Shown one piece after another: positions 34,640 to 47,071 of a stretch of DNA of 64,000 nucleotides; the first letter of the stretch is position 1; the number at the start of each line of letters is the position of its first letter. The notes beneath the pieces were generated by a model. The model was given only the letters and a program-made list of their open reading frames with translations, did no database searches and was not told where the DNA came from. The position numbers and the translations under genes are program-made. The DNA comes from Manis javanica (lineage: Eukaryota; Chordata; Mammalia; Pholidota; Manidae): positions 16,980,501-17,044,500 of the forward strand of contig NC_133167.1 of the NCBI RefSeq assembly GCF_040802235.1, in the 5' to 3' direction.

Positions 34640-35290
34640 ATCTGAATCTTGTCTTATCTTTGCTGTCCCAGTCCTGCCCAATTTTGACTCTTCCCCCAGT
34701 GGTCTCTTCTCATCATGGGATCCCTTTCTCTCAGTCTTCCCTGGAACTGTGGCTGTGGGATCCCTGAGGGCCAGTCTTGAAAATTCATGAGGGCTCGAGT
34801 GCTCCTACTACTGCAAACCTGGCCTCAGGCTGCTTGTGCTCACCTGTTACTGATTTAGGTAAAACCCCTTCCAGTTTCTACAGCTTTCTCAAATTGACCA
34901 TGAGCACCTATCAGTCAGTCCTCAGTTCCATCAGAAGCCTTCTACTTCCCTCTGCTTTCTTCGGCATAGATGCCAGTTCCATGCAGGTCTTGTTGCCTTG
35001 TCCTCTCCACTTCTAGTCTGTACTTTGTGGGGGATACTTGCTGTCTAATTTTGTTGTGAATGTTATCCATGAATCTTTAGTTTTTCTATCTAATTGTTCT
35101 GTTTTTATGTAAGGATTTAGAGTAAAAAACTATTCCTCTGCCACAGCGATCTTCACAGAATTCCAGTGTTCTATATCTTCTTATGGATGGTGGTTGAGTA
35201 TGTTCACTTTGTACAAATTCACTGAGCTGTGCCCTTTATATTTGTGCACTTTGCTGCATGTATATTACAAATCAATAGAAAGTTTACTCC
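34640..35290. other. Intergenic with an L1M-like end
   Basis: No gene is seen. The stretch 35200-35290 (GCCCTTTATATTTGTGCACTTTGCTGC) resembles the last part of an ancient L1 3' UTR in plus orientation. The rest is unassigned. Confidence 0.4.
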
Positions 35291-35350
35291 TATTTTAAGG
35301 TTCTCCAGAGAAACAAAACTAAGGGGACCTAACTATTTAATCTAGCTATA

Positions 35351-35405
<55 letters not shown>

Positions 35406-35620
35406 ATCTATCTAAATTAGTTTTCTTAAGGAACTGGCTCATTTATCTTAAGGAAAGTGTGATTATGGAAGCTGACATGTCCAAAGTCTCCAGAATAGAC
35501 TGGCAGGCTAAAGACCCAGGGAAGAGCTGATGTGGCAGTTTAAGTCTCAAGGCTATCTTAAAATTAACCACACACACCCTAAAAAACCCTTAATTTGAAT
35601 TTATAGATGTGACTCAGCTC
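35290..35620. mobile_element. Ancient interspersed repeat split by a microsatellite
   Basis: AAGGTTCTCCAGAGAAACAAAACTAA and AGTTTTCTTAAGGAACTGGCTC, with GATTATGGAAGCTGACATGTCC, form a well-known ancient mammalian repeat whose family I cannot name securely. The ATCT repeat sits at its internal TATAGA-type tract. Confidence 0.5.
35350..35405. repeat. (ATCT)n tetranucleotide microsatellite
   Basis: About 13-14 pure TATC/ATCT units (GATA on the other strand), expected to be highly polymorphic. Confidence 0.95.
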
Positions 35621-35814
35621 TTTACCTACACCAGGCAAAAGGTGTTCTAATAGGGTCTGGTCTCATTTTCATAGCTACTTTGCAGGTCCAAGGCACCATC
35701 CTCCTTGAGGATGGCTTCAGTGGCTTCTGACTGTTCTCACGGCTTTTACCTCCCACACAGCAGCCAGAGGGATCATTTCAAGATGAAAGTCCTATTCTGT
35801 TACTTAAAACACTT

Positions 35815-36200
35815 CAACGGTGTGTCACTGCCTTAGTCTATTTAGGCTGCTCTAACAAAAATACCATTGGCAGGCGGCTTAAGCAACAAACATTTATTTC
35901 TCACAGTTCTGGAAGATAAGAAGTCCAAAATCAAGGTGCTGACAGATTCAGTGTCTGTAAGAGCCCACTTCCTAGTTCACAGATGACCATATTCTAGCTG
36001 TGTTCTCACATGGTGGAAAGGATGAGAGAGCACTCCAGGGCTTCTTTTATAAGGGCACTAATCCCCTTCATGAGGGCTCCACCCTCATGACCTAATCACC
36101 TCCCAAAAGCCCCACCTCCTAATACCACTGGGGGTTAGGATTTCAACACAGATTTCAAACATACGTTTGAGGGGATTCAAACATTTGGTCTGTAATAACC
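35815..36200 (-). mobile_element. MaLR-type LTR (MST/MLT1-like)
   Basis: TTTAGGCTGCTCTAACAAAAATACC, TTATTTCTCACAGTTCTGGAAG, CACATGGTGGAAAGGATGAG, TCATGACCTAATCACCTCCC and GGGGGTTAGGATTTCAACAC occur in the order expected for a MaLR LTR on the minus strand. It interrupts L2 sequence on both sides. Confidence 0.7.
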
Positions 36201-36679
36201 ACTAAGAATATAATAACTAAAAACATACAACTTTGACAATCAAGCCTAAAAAAAGTAGTTCAAACAAGTGAGAAGTTTATCAATTTGTCATATACTGTCC
36301 GAGTTTAATAGTTCAAAGCTGCTGTGGCTGCTTCATGGTGATGGAGATCCAATTTCCCACTATCTTATTGCTTTGCCAACCTCAGCATATGTCTTCCATC
36401 TTACAGTCTAGGATGGCTTCTCCAGCCCCCACAATCATGTCTATATTCTAGCCAGTGAGAAGAAAATAGCAGGAAATGGAAGCCTACCCTTCTACTCACA
36501 GACCATTGGTTGGAACTTGGTTACATGGGCAAATCTATATGCAAAGGAGTGAGGGAGATGCTCTTTAATTAAGTAGCCATGTACTGACCCCAAACTCTGA
36601 GGTTCAGATACTAAATGAATAGAGGGAGAATTGATACTGGGGGACAATTAGCACTTGGTGCCACATGGTTTTTTGTTGC

Positions 36680-37205
36680 TCTTACAAAAATACTTTACAT
36701 GTCTCTTGACTTCGCCTTGCCAGGCTCCAGTCACCTCCCAGCATACCCCCTCACTTTCTACCCTCCAACCATATTGACCTTCTAGTTCCTTGAGGGTTCA
36801 CTTCTCCCCTCACCCCAGGGCCTTTGCAGGAACTATTCCTTCTGCAGAATGCTCTTCTCCCACATCATCTAGTTAACTCCCACTCACTTGTCAAATGTCA
36901 ACTCAAGTGTCATTTCCCTAGCCAGGCCTTCTCTGATCCCATTCTAATACAAGTATTTTTCTTAACCACTCTTACTCACCATGAATCTTTCCTCCATAAT
37001 ACTTAGCTCAGCTGTAATTGTACATTTATTTGATAATTATTCAACTAGTTGCCTTCTCCTCCTTTAGACTGCAAGTCAATAAAGCCATTTATTGTTTTGG
37101 AATCTCGCATTGTGTGAAAGACTGGCTGCTCTGAGGTTCCAAGGCAAAAAGCCTTTTCAGTTTTGCTCACTGTTATATTCTTAGCACCTAGAGGAATGCA
37201 GGGGA
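36680..37205 (+). mobile_element. L2 LINE fragment with a filler insertion
   Basis: L2 3' sequence: CTTCTCTGATCCCATTCTAATAC, TTGATAATTATTCAACTAGTTGCC and TTTAGACTGCAAG, ending TTGCTCACTGTTATATTCTTAGCACC. Between AGACTGCAAG and TTTTGCTCACTG, where L2 normally has a short CTCCATGAGGG-type stretch, this copy carries about 80 foreign bases. They include the 37-mer also present at 38743. Confidence 0.65.
37107..37143 (+). repeat. 37-bp perfect direct repeat, copy 1
   Basis: Thirty-seven bases beginning GCATTGTGTGAAAGACTGG and ending GAGGTTCCAAG are identical at 38743-38779. The two copies flank an L1 insertion but do not touch it, so they are not its target-site duplication. Copy 1 sits as foreign DNA inside an L2. 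Confidence 0.85.
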
Positions 37206-37262
37206 CAGATACTTGTTTTTCTTGAAAGAATGGACAGGTGAGTCACAGTGAGTCCTTAAAAT

Positions 37263-38428
37263 TGTCTCAATGATCAAGCTAAAAAGCTTCTGTACAGCAA
37301 AGGACACCATCAGCAGAACAAAAAAGCATCCTACAGTATGGGAGAATATATTTATAAATAACATATCTGACAAGTGGTTAACATCCAAAATATATAAAGA
37401 ACTCACATGCCTCAACAACCGAAAAGCACATAACCCAATTAAAAAATGGGTGGAGGATATAAACAGACAATTCTCCAAAGAAGAAATTCAGATGGCCAAC
37501 AGGCACATGAAAAGATGCTCCACATCATTCATTATCAGGGAAATGCAACTTAAAACCACAATGAGATATCACCTCACACTAGTTAGGATGGTCAGCATCA
37601 AAAAGACTAAGAACAACAAATGCTGGCAAGGATGCAGAGAAAGAGGAACCTTCCTACATTGCTGGTGGGAATGTAAGCTAGTTCAACCATTATTCAAGCA
37701 ATATGGAGGTTCCTCAAAAAACCAAAAATAGAAATACCATTTGACCCGGAAATTCCACTCCTAGGAATTTACCCAAAGAATACAAGTTCTCAGATTCAAA
37801 AAGATATATGCACCCCTATGTTTATTGCAGTACTATTTACAATGGCCAAGATATGGAAGCAACCTAAATGTCCATCAGTAGATGAATGGATAAAGAAGAG
37901 GTGGTACATATACACAATGGAATACTATTCATCCATAAGAAAGAAACAAATCCTACCATTTGCGGCAGCATGGATGGAACTGGAGAGTGTTGTGCTTGGT
38001 GAGGTGGGCCAGGTGGGGAGGGGCAGGTGCCAGATGATTTCCTCATTTGTGGAGTATAACAATGAAGTAAAACTGAAGGAACGAAACAGCAGCAGACTCA
38101 CAAACTCCAAGAAGGGACTAGCGGTTACCAAAGGGGAGGAGTGGGGGAAGGCAGGTGGGGAGGGAGGGAGGAGGGGATTGAGGGGTATTATGATTAGTAC
38201 ACATGGTGTGGAGGAGATCATGGGGAAGACAGTGTAACACAGAGAAGACAAGTAGTGACTCTGTGGCATGTTGCTACACTGGTGGACAGTGACTGCAGTG
38301 GGCTGTGGTGGGAGGAACTCCATGGTGTGGGTAAGTGTGTTGACCACATTGTTTTTCATGTGCGGCCTTCATGGGAATGTATATCAATAATAACAAGAAA
38401 AAGAAAAAGAAAAAAAATGTCTCAGTGA
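37263..38428 (+). mobile_element. 5'-truncated L1, older subfamily
   Basis: L1 body 37274-38417 flanked by a slightly diverged 11-bp target duplication TGTCTCARTGA (37263-37273 and 38418-38428). It shares the ORF2 C-terminal text with the 33 kb copy (open from 37270 to 37731, then broken). Its 3' UTR differs (GTTTTTCATGTGCGGCC, then TATATCAATAATAAC and an A/G-rich tail), marking another subfamily. Non-autonomous. Confidence 0.85.
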
Positions 38429-39125
38429 CACTAACAGGACAAGGACAATTCAGCTGTGTGAATATGTTCTCAGACCACATGGCTTGATCCAGAGACTTCT
38501 TGCCATTAGAGTTACCATAGCAAGTCTGGATTATCTGGGTCCTCCTGTGGGCAGAGAATGGGTTGTTTGAATTCCACCTTAAAAGGTTTGATTTACATCC
38601 AGTGCATTGCCTTCTCACCCCCTGACTGGAAACAGATTCTACCAGTATTTTGGCTCTTTGCTTTGATGAGGTTATATGTAAAAAGATGCCAGGCAAGTTG
38701 AATCCTGCCAGGTTGCATCTCTGCACAGAAACCCCCAAGGCTGCATTGTGTGAAAGACTGGCTGCTCTGAGGTTCCAAGCTCAGAACACCTAGAGGGGAG
38801 GCAGCACTTGGGAGTGCCCACTGGAGTTAAAATGGAGCAAACTGGAGAATTTCTGTAAGTCAAAGGTTTAGCTCCCTCTTCTGCACTTTTCCTGGTCCAA
38901 ACATGATGATCTCCACAGACCTCAGAGGTATATATCTGGGTGCTTTTGGCTACCAGTTATAGAAGACTTTTTCTTAGCTGGCTTAAACAATAAGGAGTTT
39001 CTTGTCACGTATCACAAGGGGACTGGAGGGGCAGGGCAGTCCAGGGTTCTTTAATTCAGCTATTGGGACACTCCATAGAGGACCTGAATTCTTTCCATTC
39101 CCACTTTATAGGAATGGTTCTGCTC
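38429..39125. other. Intergenic, no gene seen
   Basis: Unique-looking sequence. The minus-strand frames at 38274-38863 overlap one another and the L1 tail, and show no known domain. Confidence 0.4.
38743..38779 (+). repeat. 37-bp perfect direct repeat, copy 2
   Basis: Identical to 37107-37143. This copy is embedded in unique-looking sequence and is the more likely source. Confidence 0.85.
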
Positions 39126-39129
39126 CTTG

Positions 39130-39495
39130 CTCTTTTCATTCCAAACAGTACATTAAAAGCTATCTTACTCTTTGTTTTCTCTTTAGACCAAATAGTATCC
39201 CATTTTAAAGAGATATCATAATTTATTTCACCAATCCCTTCTTGAGGAACATTTAACTTGTTTTCAATCCTTTGCTATTACCCACAATGATGTGGAATAC
39301 TTTGTAAGTTATTTCATGTGTGAGTGAGTGCATCTGAAGATAAATTCCTAGATGTGAAATTGCTGGGTCACAAGCTACGTGCAGCATTTGTAATTTTGAT
39401 AGATGTTGCCAATCTGCCTTCCATACAGGTTATACCAATTTACATCCAACTCTCCAAATGTGCACAGCAGTACTTTAAGTCTTTTTGACACCTTA
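39130..39495 (-). mobile_element. Old L1 3' fragment
   Basis: Antisense L1M text: CAAATAGTATCCCATTTTAAAG, TTGAGGAACATTTAACTTG, GATGTGGAATACTTTG, TGAAATTGCTGGGTCACAAG and TACCAATTTACATCC. Confidence 0.7.
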
Positions 39496-39784
39496 GCTTA
39501 AACATAGAGTGGAAAAACTACAGTGGATGTCTGAACAGTTTCTGCATAGAGAAACAATAGGTGGGCTGCTTATCAGCTCAGTCATTTCAACTAATAGTAA
39601 CACAAGTGCCAGTCTTCCTTTTCAATAAATCATTAATCCCTGTGAACTCCCCGACCCCACCATTGTCGGAGGGTGCCAGGCTGTCCATGCACAGTCCACA
39701 TTTCAGAACTTAGCACTGAAAAGTTGGGAATCCTATCCACAAACAACTACTCCTTTAATGTCTTTTCTCCCTATCTCCACCTGA

Positions 39785-40075
39785 CCATCTCCTAGTCCTT
39801 CATCAGATCTGGTTGAAATGTCCTCTCCTCCATTAAACATTATCTGACACCTCCAGGCAGAATTAGTCACTCTTCTCTGCTCCTACAGAATTTTGTTCAC
39901 ACCTCAATCATAGCATGAATCACCTGTAATATAATTACCCACTTACCTGTCTGTCTCCCACATTACACTCCTCAAGGATAGAAACCTCATCTTCTTCATC
40001 TTTGGGCCAGCACCTCCACACATGGTGCCTGACACATAAATGTTTCAAAGTAAAGGTTTGTTGAAATGAAATTAG
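39785..40075 (+). mobile_element. L2 LINE 3' fragment
   Basis: CATTATCTGACACCTCCAGGC, TCTGCTCCTACAGAATTTTG, CTGTCTCCCACATTACACTCC and GGTGCCTGACACATAAATG follow L2 order in plus orientation. Confidence 0.75.
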
Positions 40076-40194
40076 GCAAGGACACAGTATTGTAGTGCCT
40101 GATGGCAAATATGACAGTATTTATCTTTTTCCTTTTCTGATGATGTTAATGAGCAGGTCAAAACAGAGAGATTTATGAATATTTGTTTATTTCT

Positions 40195-40540
40195 TTTTAT
40201 AGTCTGGACTTCTTCCTTCTCCTGGAATCTGTTCTGTTCTCTGCTATGTCTTCAGTGCCTAGAACAATGCCTGGGAGACAACAGGCATTTCATAGATAAC
40301 TTGTGAATGAATGGCCATCTTTGATCAGAAGGAACATATACAGTGCAGCTGGGAGTTTTTTGTGGGGTTTTTTTTTTTGCCTTTTTGATGTGGCCAGAAG
40401 GTATTTCTAAATCTTCCCAAAAGCCTCAAGCTTGGTCCCTCATATAACAATTATGCACATTTGGATTTCATTTAATTTCAAGTTAGTGCATGTAGAAGTG
40501 CTTAGAACAGTGTCAGGTACTTAGTAACCATTCAGTAAGT
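40195..40540 (+). mobile_element. Short L2/MIR tail scraps
   Basis: CAGTGCCTAGAACAATGCCTGGG with GAATGAATGG (40250-40315), and AGTGCTTAGAACAGTGTCAGG (40495-40540), are ends of ancient L2/MIR elements. A T9 tract at about 40371 and a T/C tract near 40547 are low complexity. Confidence 0.55.
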
Positions 40541-40629
40541 GCAATTTTTTTTTTTCCCACTAGCCCAAGCATGGTTCCATCAGTTCAACCCTGTGCTGGT
40601 TTCTTCATCTCCCAGAAAATAATGAAGGC

Positions 40630-40870
40630 TCAACCTCTGGAAAAACAGCACATTAAAAGCACAGGCTTCAATTCACCAATTGTGTGACCTTGAACCAGTT
40701 ACTTAATCTCTCAGAAGCTCAGTTTCTTCATTCATAAAATATGCATTATATTAATATCTGCCTCTCAGGATTGCTATGAGGATTAAATGAGATAATCACA
40801 GACACAGCTTTACACTATGCAGGGCTCAGAGTGAGCATTCAACTCTCGCCATCATCATCATCATCATCAG
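40630..40870 (+). mobile_element. MIR SINE with (ATC)n
   Basis: CACAGGCTTCAATTCACC, AATTGTGTGACCTTGAACC, GTTTCTTCATTCATAAAATATGC and GGATTGCTATGAGGATTAAATG make a clear plus-orientation MIR. It ends in a short (ATC)n run at about 40852-40870. Confidence 0.85.
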
Positions 40871-42395
40871 AGGCATTCATCTCTTATTTCTGGGGTGCTC
40901 ATTCCCACAGCCCTTCTGGCTGACTGTAAACTGTAGTTGGTTCTGGAATTTGGAGCATCATCAGGAGGCTTGTCTTGACCAGGTGTGAATAAGCTCCTGC
41001 TCTTCCCTTGATACCTTCTTGCCTCAGTTATGTGAAGATATTTATTTCACTCCCCTAAAAATGATTTTCTCTGACCCATTCCTAAGAATTGGTAATAGGC
41101 TGTGGGAACTTTGGATCAGAAAAATAGAGAACTGCCCACTCTCCCTGCCCATGTCCCTGCTGGATGTCCCGTATTTGGCCAACACTTCACCAGGCCAGGA
41201 CCCCCAATTTTGATGAGTCCTAGTTCCCAGACTCACTCGTGACTTTGCCCTGTGAACTTTCAGGCAAAATGAGGTCAATTCTGACCTAGAGACCATCATT
41301 TTGCCTTCTCCTGGGAACTTCACCTTAAGTAACAACTATATGTTCTCCTTACTGATTCATTTTTGTGCAGCATATTACTCCATTTTATGAAACAAAACAA
41401 TATATGGTAGAAGACTTGAGAGGCATTAGAAATTACAAAGATAATTGTAGGTACTAGAAGCTAACTAACATAGAAGACAGGGAGAGGTTGTCTCTGTGGA
41501 GGAGGGATCGGGATATAATTGTGGAAGGGCCCACAGGGAGCATATGAGACCCTCATAATAATATTCCGTTTCTTAACCTGAGTAGTGGGTACATGGACGT
41601 TCATTGCACTATTAATCTTTAAATGGTACATATTCATGTAATACATTTCAGTGTGCATTATCCATTTCATAATTTTAAGAAAACATTGTGAAAGAGGAAG
41701 GAAGAGAGAGGGAGGAAGGAAAACAGGAGGAGAGAAGGAAGGAAACTGGATCTGTTAATAGGAAAGAACATGTCAATGTTAAATTCGCATTTTTGGCTGA
41801 CATTCAGCATCCAGGAGGATAACCTCAACAATTACTCAGCAGATCGGTTTATTTAATTTATGAAATATGCAGCTAATTCATGCTCAGATCAAACTGTATG
41901 GTTAATTCATTCTCAAAATCAGACACTCTAAACTTCTTAGATTTTTTTTTTTTCCCCTCAGAACATCTTCCAGACTAAGATTCTCTATGTCATGGTTTTA
42001 GGGAACAGAATTTCCTAGGGAATATTAACCTTCTTCTATGTGCTCCTGCAGCAAAGGTAGGACAACCATACATCACACCAGAATAGAAATCAGCTCTTTA
42101 ATTTTCAGCTTAAAATTAACACTAGCTTTCCCCAAATTTAACTGTTAGCTTCAGTATTCATATCTTAAACAAAAGACTGACCAATAACACAAAATATCAC
42201 TCCCTCAACACCAAGATTCTTAATTTTGAATTATTTTCAACCATTTCTGTCAAAAACCTTGCTAAAATAAAGGATTTCTTCCCCTGAACTAACAAAGGCT
42301 TAGAATGCATGGTACGTCTACAGCCCATTCCCAAGATAGTTTCTGAAATATAGATCTTCATGTTGTTACCACCCTATGACCTTGTCCTCCCTCCC
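40871..42395. other. Intergenic, no gene seen
   Basis: Contains a GGAA-rich purine tract (about 41690-41750). The remainder has no assigned repeat or exon. Confidence 0.4.
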
Positions 42396-43080
42396 CCGAA
42401 ACACAGCTATTAGATCAGTATTGGACACCTACCTCATGGATGGACAATATACAAGTGGGCTAGTGGCCTGTATTTGTTAAATAAACAAAGAATGGATGAA
42501 GGACCATTGACGTAGCCTGACACAAGAGCTTTGCCCTAGAGAATCAACCATGTCTGACCTGAACCAATCAGATTTGCTCTTTTGTGTAGTTGACATTGAG
42601 ATGCAGATGTTGGAAGCTAAGGACAGGTTGAGAAACTGAATGAACATACAAAGAGTGACAGGTCACAGAGGTTTGAAGCCACAAGGAAGCAGTAAACAAA
42701 AACAACAAAAACAATATTCAGAAAAGAGTCTGAAGAGGTTGGCTGCCAGCAGGAGGAGTAAGAGAATCAAAGAAAGAAACAAGCTCAGTCTCCAAACTGA
42801 CAAGGAATTGAAGTCCTTCTGATGCTGAAAGCATGACAATATAACCCAGTAACAAGTTTTAATTAAGATCCTAAATTACCTTTTAGTTCTTAAATTATGT
42901 CCCAGGCTATACAATGAATTAACTGTTCTTAGTTTCTTATAAAATGCCTATTGATCTTCTTCCCATGTGTAGCCTTAGAATAAACTGACATCATTAGAAT
43001 AAACCTTTGGAGCGGAGGGAGTAGGGGCACTTCCATTCCTTGCAATCAGAGTAGCCTAACGTAGATTTAAGAAGGATCAT
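42396..43080. other. Intergenic, no gene seen
   Basis: Nothing recognisable. The basic 60-residue frame at 42640-42822 (Lys/Arg/Ser-rich) has no family signature and no flanking exon signals, so it is treated as chance. Confidence 0.4.
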
Positions 43081-43084
43081 ATGC

Positions 43085-43320
43085 AGTATATGCTTGTGAT
43101 TTATTCATTCAAAAAGCTTCTTGTACTGTACTAGGCACTGTACTGTGTGGGAATCCCTAAAGTATCCTCTAGAAGTCTGATGTAAAGGATGGAAAACACT
43201 TACAGTACAACTTTGATAACTGATACAACAGAGGTTCACCAAGGTGCAAAGGTGGAGGTAAGATCCCAAAGAACTTCTCAGAGGAGTCAACACAAGCTAA
43301 GTCTTAGGGGGTCCCCTTAG
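43085..43320 (+). mobile_element. Ancient interspersed repeat, same family as 54962-55860
   Basis: TTATTCATTCAAAAAGCTTC, TACTAGGCACTGTACTGTGTGG and the A/G-rich continuation match the 5' part of the ~0.9 kb repeat near 55 kb. Confidence 0.45.
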
Positions 43321-43984
43321 CCCTTTACCATAAAAACAAGGAGAATGTTGAGAATGGGCAGAAGGAACAGTGTAAGGTACAGATGTCTTAAATGGCTTGG
43401 TTGTGTGTGAGGAACTGAATACACGATTTTTTATTAAGGTAATAAAACCCTGCTTCAGCCAATAATGAAGTACCTAGTATCTGAATAACACTGTCACTGA
43501 AAACAAATATTAAAGCTAGGTAAAATACAAATTAATGCTGTTTGAGGACATCAAAGAGAAACCAAGGCAACCAGGACCTAGAGGACCAAGTTCCCTGAGA
43601 GAAATGTAGAAAGAATGAAAAGCAATAGAAAGGTAAATTTGTAGGTAAATTTCATTGAATAATGACTGTTCAGAACAGTAAAAGTGATCAGGTGTGATAT
43701 TTATACTATATTAGAATAAAATACATGACAATAACATAAAAGCCAGAAGGGTGTTAAATGGAATTAAACTGTTGTGAAGTCTAGAAGGGGCTACAAGTAC
43801 AAATTTAAAGATTTTAACTCAAGGATGTATGCTGTAAAATCTAGGGTAATAAAATAATAATAATGATAATAAATGTGTAACAAGTTATGGAAGGAAAACA
43901 GATTAAGGAAAAACATTAATGGATCCAAAAGAAGATAAGAAAGGGATAAAAGAAACAAAGTCTGTGATCTATTTTGAGTTAATT

Positions 43985-45545
43985 TTTGTGACAAGTGTCT
44001 AAATTCATTTTTTTCTATCTGAATTTTTCAGTTGTTCTAGCAGCATTTGCTGAAAGACTATTTTTTCTCCATTACATTGCCATTTGTGAGATCAGTTGGC
44101 TATATTTATGTGGCCTATCTATTCTGTTTCATTGATCTATTTGTCTATTCTATTCTAATACCACCCTGTCTTGATTACTGAAGCTTTATAGTAAATCTTA
44201 AAGTTGGATAGTGTCACTGTAAGAACTACTGTTCTCCAATATTGTTTTGGCTATTCTCGGTCTTTTGTCTCTCCATATAAACTTTAGAATCAGTTTGTCA
44301 ATATCCACAAAATAACTTGCTGTGATTTTGATTGGGATAGCTTTGAATCTATAGATCAAGTGGGAAGAACTGACATCTTGACAATATTGAATTGTCCTAT
44401 CCACGAACATGGAATAGCTCTCCATTTATTTAGTTCTTTGACTTCTTTCATTAGTTTTATACTTTTCCTCATATAGGTCTTGAATATGTTTTGTAAATAT
44501 TTCATTTTTGGGGTTGCTAATGTAAAATGTAGTTTTAAATTTCAAATTCTGCTTTCATTGCTAGTATATAGGAAAGTGATTGACTTTTGTATACTTACGT
44601 TGTTATGCAATTATGCTATAATTGCTTATTCATTCATTTTTGTCAATTCTTTCAAATTTTCTACATTGACAATATCATTTTCAGAGTTTTATTTCTCCCT
44701 TCCCAATCTGTATACTTTTTATTTCCTTTTCTTGTCTTATTGCATTAGCTAGGACTTCCAGTACAATGTTGAAAAGCAGTGGTTAGAGGGGACATTCTTG
44801 CCCTGATCCTGATTTTAGTGGGAAAGCTTTGAGTTTCTTACCATTGTTTGATGTTAGCTGTAGGTTTTGTAGATAACCTTTATCAAATTGAGGAAGTTCC
44901 CCTCTCTTCCTAGTTTACTAAGAGATTTCTTTTTTATCATCAATGGTGTTGGATTTTGTCAAATTCTGGTTAAGCATCTATTTATATCATGTTATTTTTC
45001 TTCTTTAGTATGTTGATGTGATGTATTTTATTAATTGATTTTTGAATGTTGAACCAGCCTTGCATTCCTGGGATAAATCCCACTTGATCATAGTGTATAA
45101 TTCTTTTTATACATTGTTGGATTCAATTTGCTCATATTTTATTGAGGGTTTTTGTATCTGTGTTCATGAGATAAAGTCATCTATAGTTTTCTGTTCTTGT
45201 AATGTCTGTCTGGTCTGGTATTACGGTAATGTTGGCCCTATAGAATGAGTTAGGACGTATTCCCTCTGCTTCTATTGAAAGAGATTATAGAAAATTGGTA
45301 TAATTTATTCCTTAAATGTTTAGTAAAATTCACCAATGAGCCCATCTGGGCCTGGTGTTTCTGTTTTAATAAGTTTTTAATTAGTGAGTCAATGTCTTTA
45401 ATAGATTTAAGTCTATTCAGATTGTTTTTTCTTGTGTGAGTTTTGGCATACTGTGTCTTTCATTGAATTTTCCCATTTCATCTAGGTTATCAAGTGGCCA
45501 TAGAGTTGTTCATAGTATTCCTTTATTATCCTTTTAATGTCCATA
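43985..45545 (-). mobile_element. Old L1 ORF2 fragment
   Basis: Antisense L1 coding text: GAGATCAGTTGGCTATATTTATG, TGGATAGTGTCACTGTAAG, AGTTTGTCAATATCCACAAAATAAC, TTGCATTCCTGGGATAAATCCC and GGCCTGGTGTTTCTGTTTTAAT. It is heavily mutated; the short frames on both strands are remnants. Confidence 0.85.
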
Positions 45546-45834
45546 GTATCTGTAGTGATGTTTGCTAAACATAAACCTGATAAGGGACATCTATCCAGAA
45601 AATATTAAGAATTCCTAAAACTCAATAATAAAAAGAAAAATAACCCACTTTTAAAATGGGCAGGGGATTTGAAGAGACACTTATTCAAAGAAGCTAATTA
45701 AGCACATGAAAGTATGCTCAAAGTCATTTTCATTAAAAAAAATGCAAATAAAAACCATGAGATACCACTTCACACCCAAAATGATGGTTATAATAATAGT
45801 TTTTTAAATGGAAAATAATGAATGTTGGCAAGTA

Positions 45835-46715
45835 AATAAGTTTGCTAAAAGTTTTGGAGGTGTTAAAAGATAAGCTGAGGCATATTAACAATTTTAATAA
45901 TTAACAATTAACAAATTGACCAAAAATTTATTCAAATCAGGCAGCATCCAATCTAGCAGACAGAAATAGCTCTGAAGAATTACACAAAATGAAAGACTCT
46001 CATAGGCAGAAGGGAGGAGTAGGAATAAGGAAATTATACTGGCAAAAGAGGATTGGTTACGGCACGCTACTTTCCTTAGAGGATGGCAGGGGTTTATCAG
46101 GCAAAATACAGGCATATTTCATTATTTTGCACTTTGCTTTATTGCACTTCACAGATTTTTTTTTTTACAAATTTTTATGGCATTTACAAATGCAGGGTTT
46201 GTGGTAACTCTGCATCAAGCAAATCTATCAGTGCCATTTTTCCAACAGCATTTGCTCACTTCATGTCTTTGTTATATTCTGATAATTTTCACAATATTTC
46301 AGACTTTTTATTATTATATTACTTATGGTGATCTGTGATCAGTGATTGACCCACTAAAAGTTCAACTGGTACTTAGCATTTTTTTAGCAATAAAGTATTT
46401 TTAAATTAAGGTGTGTACATTGTTTTTTAGACATATATGATCGCATACTTAATAGACTATAGTGTAAAAATAACTAAAGCACTGGGAAACCAAAATTCGT
46501 TTGATTTGCTTTATTGAGATATTCACTTTATTGCAATAGTTCTGGAACTGAACCTGCAATTTCGTTTCATTATCTGTGCCTAAGTAGCGCTGATCAGGTG
46601 ATTTCTCATTAGCTGGTTTAAGATTGCATTTCTGGGGGACCTGAAATTATAATTAATTTAAGTCTCAGTTTGGTGGCACAAGGCCATAAGTGATTCCATT
46701 TTGGACTTGTTTTTA
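45835..46715. mobile_element. Unnamed repeat, split by Tigger1
   Basis: Sequence on both sides of the Tigger1 copy (about 45835-46108 and 46583-46715) appears to belong to one interrupted element. It starts TGTTAAAAGATAAGCTGAGGC and contains GGGGGACCTGAAATTATAATTAA. It may be an LTR, but I cannot name it. Confidence 0.4.
46109..46580 (+). mobile_element. Tigger1-type DNA transposon, internally deleted
   Basis: Begins CAGGCATATTTCATTATTTTGC and ends ...ATTATCTGTGCC, with flanking TA dinucleotides (46107-46108 and 46581-46582), the TA target duplication of mariner-like pogo/Tigger elements. Interior landmarks are CAGCATTTGCTCACTTCATG, GGTGATCTGTGATCAGTGA and TTAGCAATAAAGTATTTTTAAATTAAGG. At about 470 bp it lacks the transposase gene, so it is a MITE-like derivative. 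Confidence 0.85.
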
Positions 46716-47071
46716 ATTCAGCCTAGAATTCCAAGATCAAGGTGTCACCAGGGCCATGCTCCTTCCAAAGATCTTAAGGAAGGATCTGTTCCAGGCCTCT
46801 CTCCCAGTGTTTGGTTGTTTCTTAGATTGCAGCAGCCTAACTCTAATCTTCACATGGCATTCTGCCAGGGTGCTTGTCTGTGTCCAAATTTCCCCTCCTT
46901 ATAAAGGACATCAGTTATACTGGACTAGAGGTTTAACAGGCTCCATTACGACCTCATCTTAACCACATACACTTGCAAAGACCCCATTTCCAAATAAGTT
47001 CACATTATGAGGTATTTGGGTTTAGGACTTTAACATACGAATTTTGGAGGAACACAATTCAACCTGTAGCA
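46712..47071 (-). mobile_element. MLT1-like MaLR LTR
   Basis: CCAAGATCAAGGTGTCACCAGGG, GGAAGGATCTGTTCCAGGCC, GTGTCCAAATTTCCCCTCC, ACGACCTCATCTTAACCAC and AACACAATTCAACCTGTAGCA are the reverse complement of an MLT1-type LTR in order. Confidence 0.75.
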
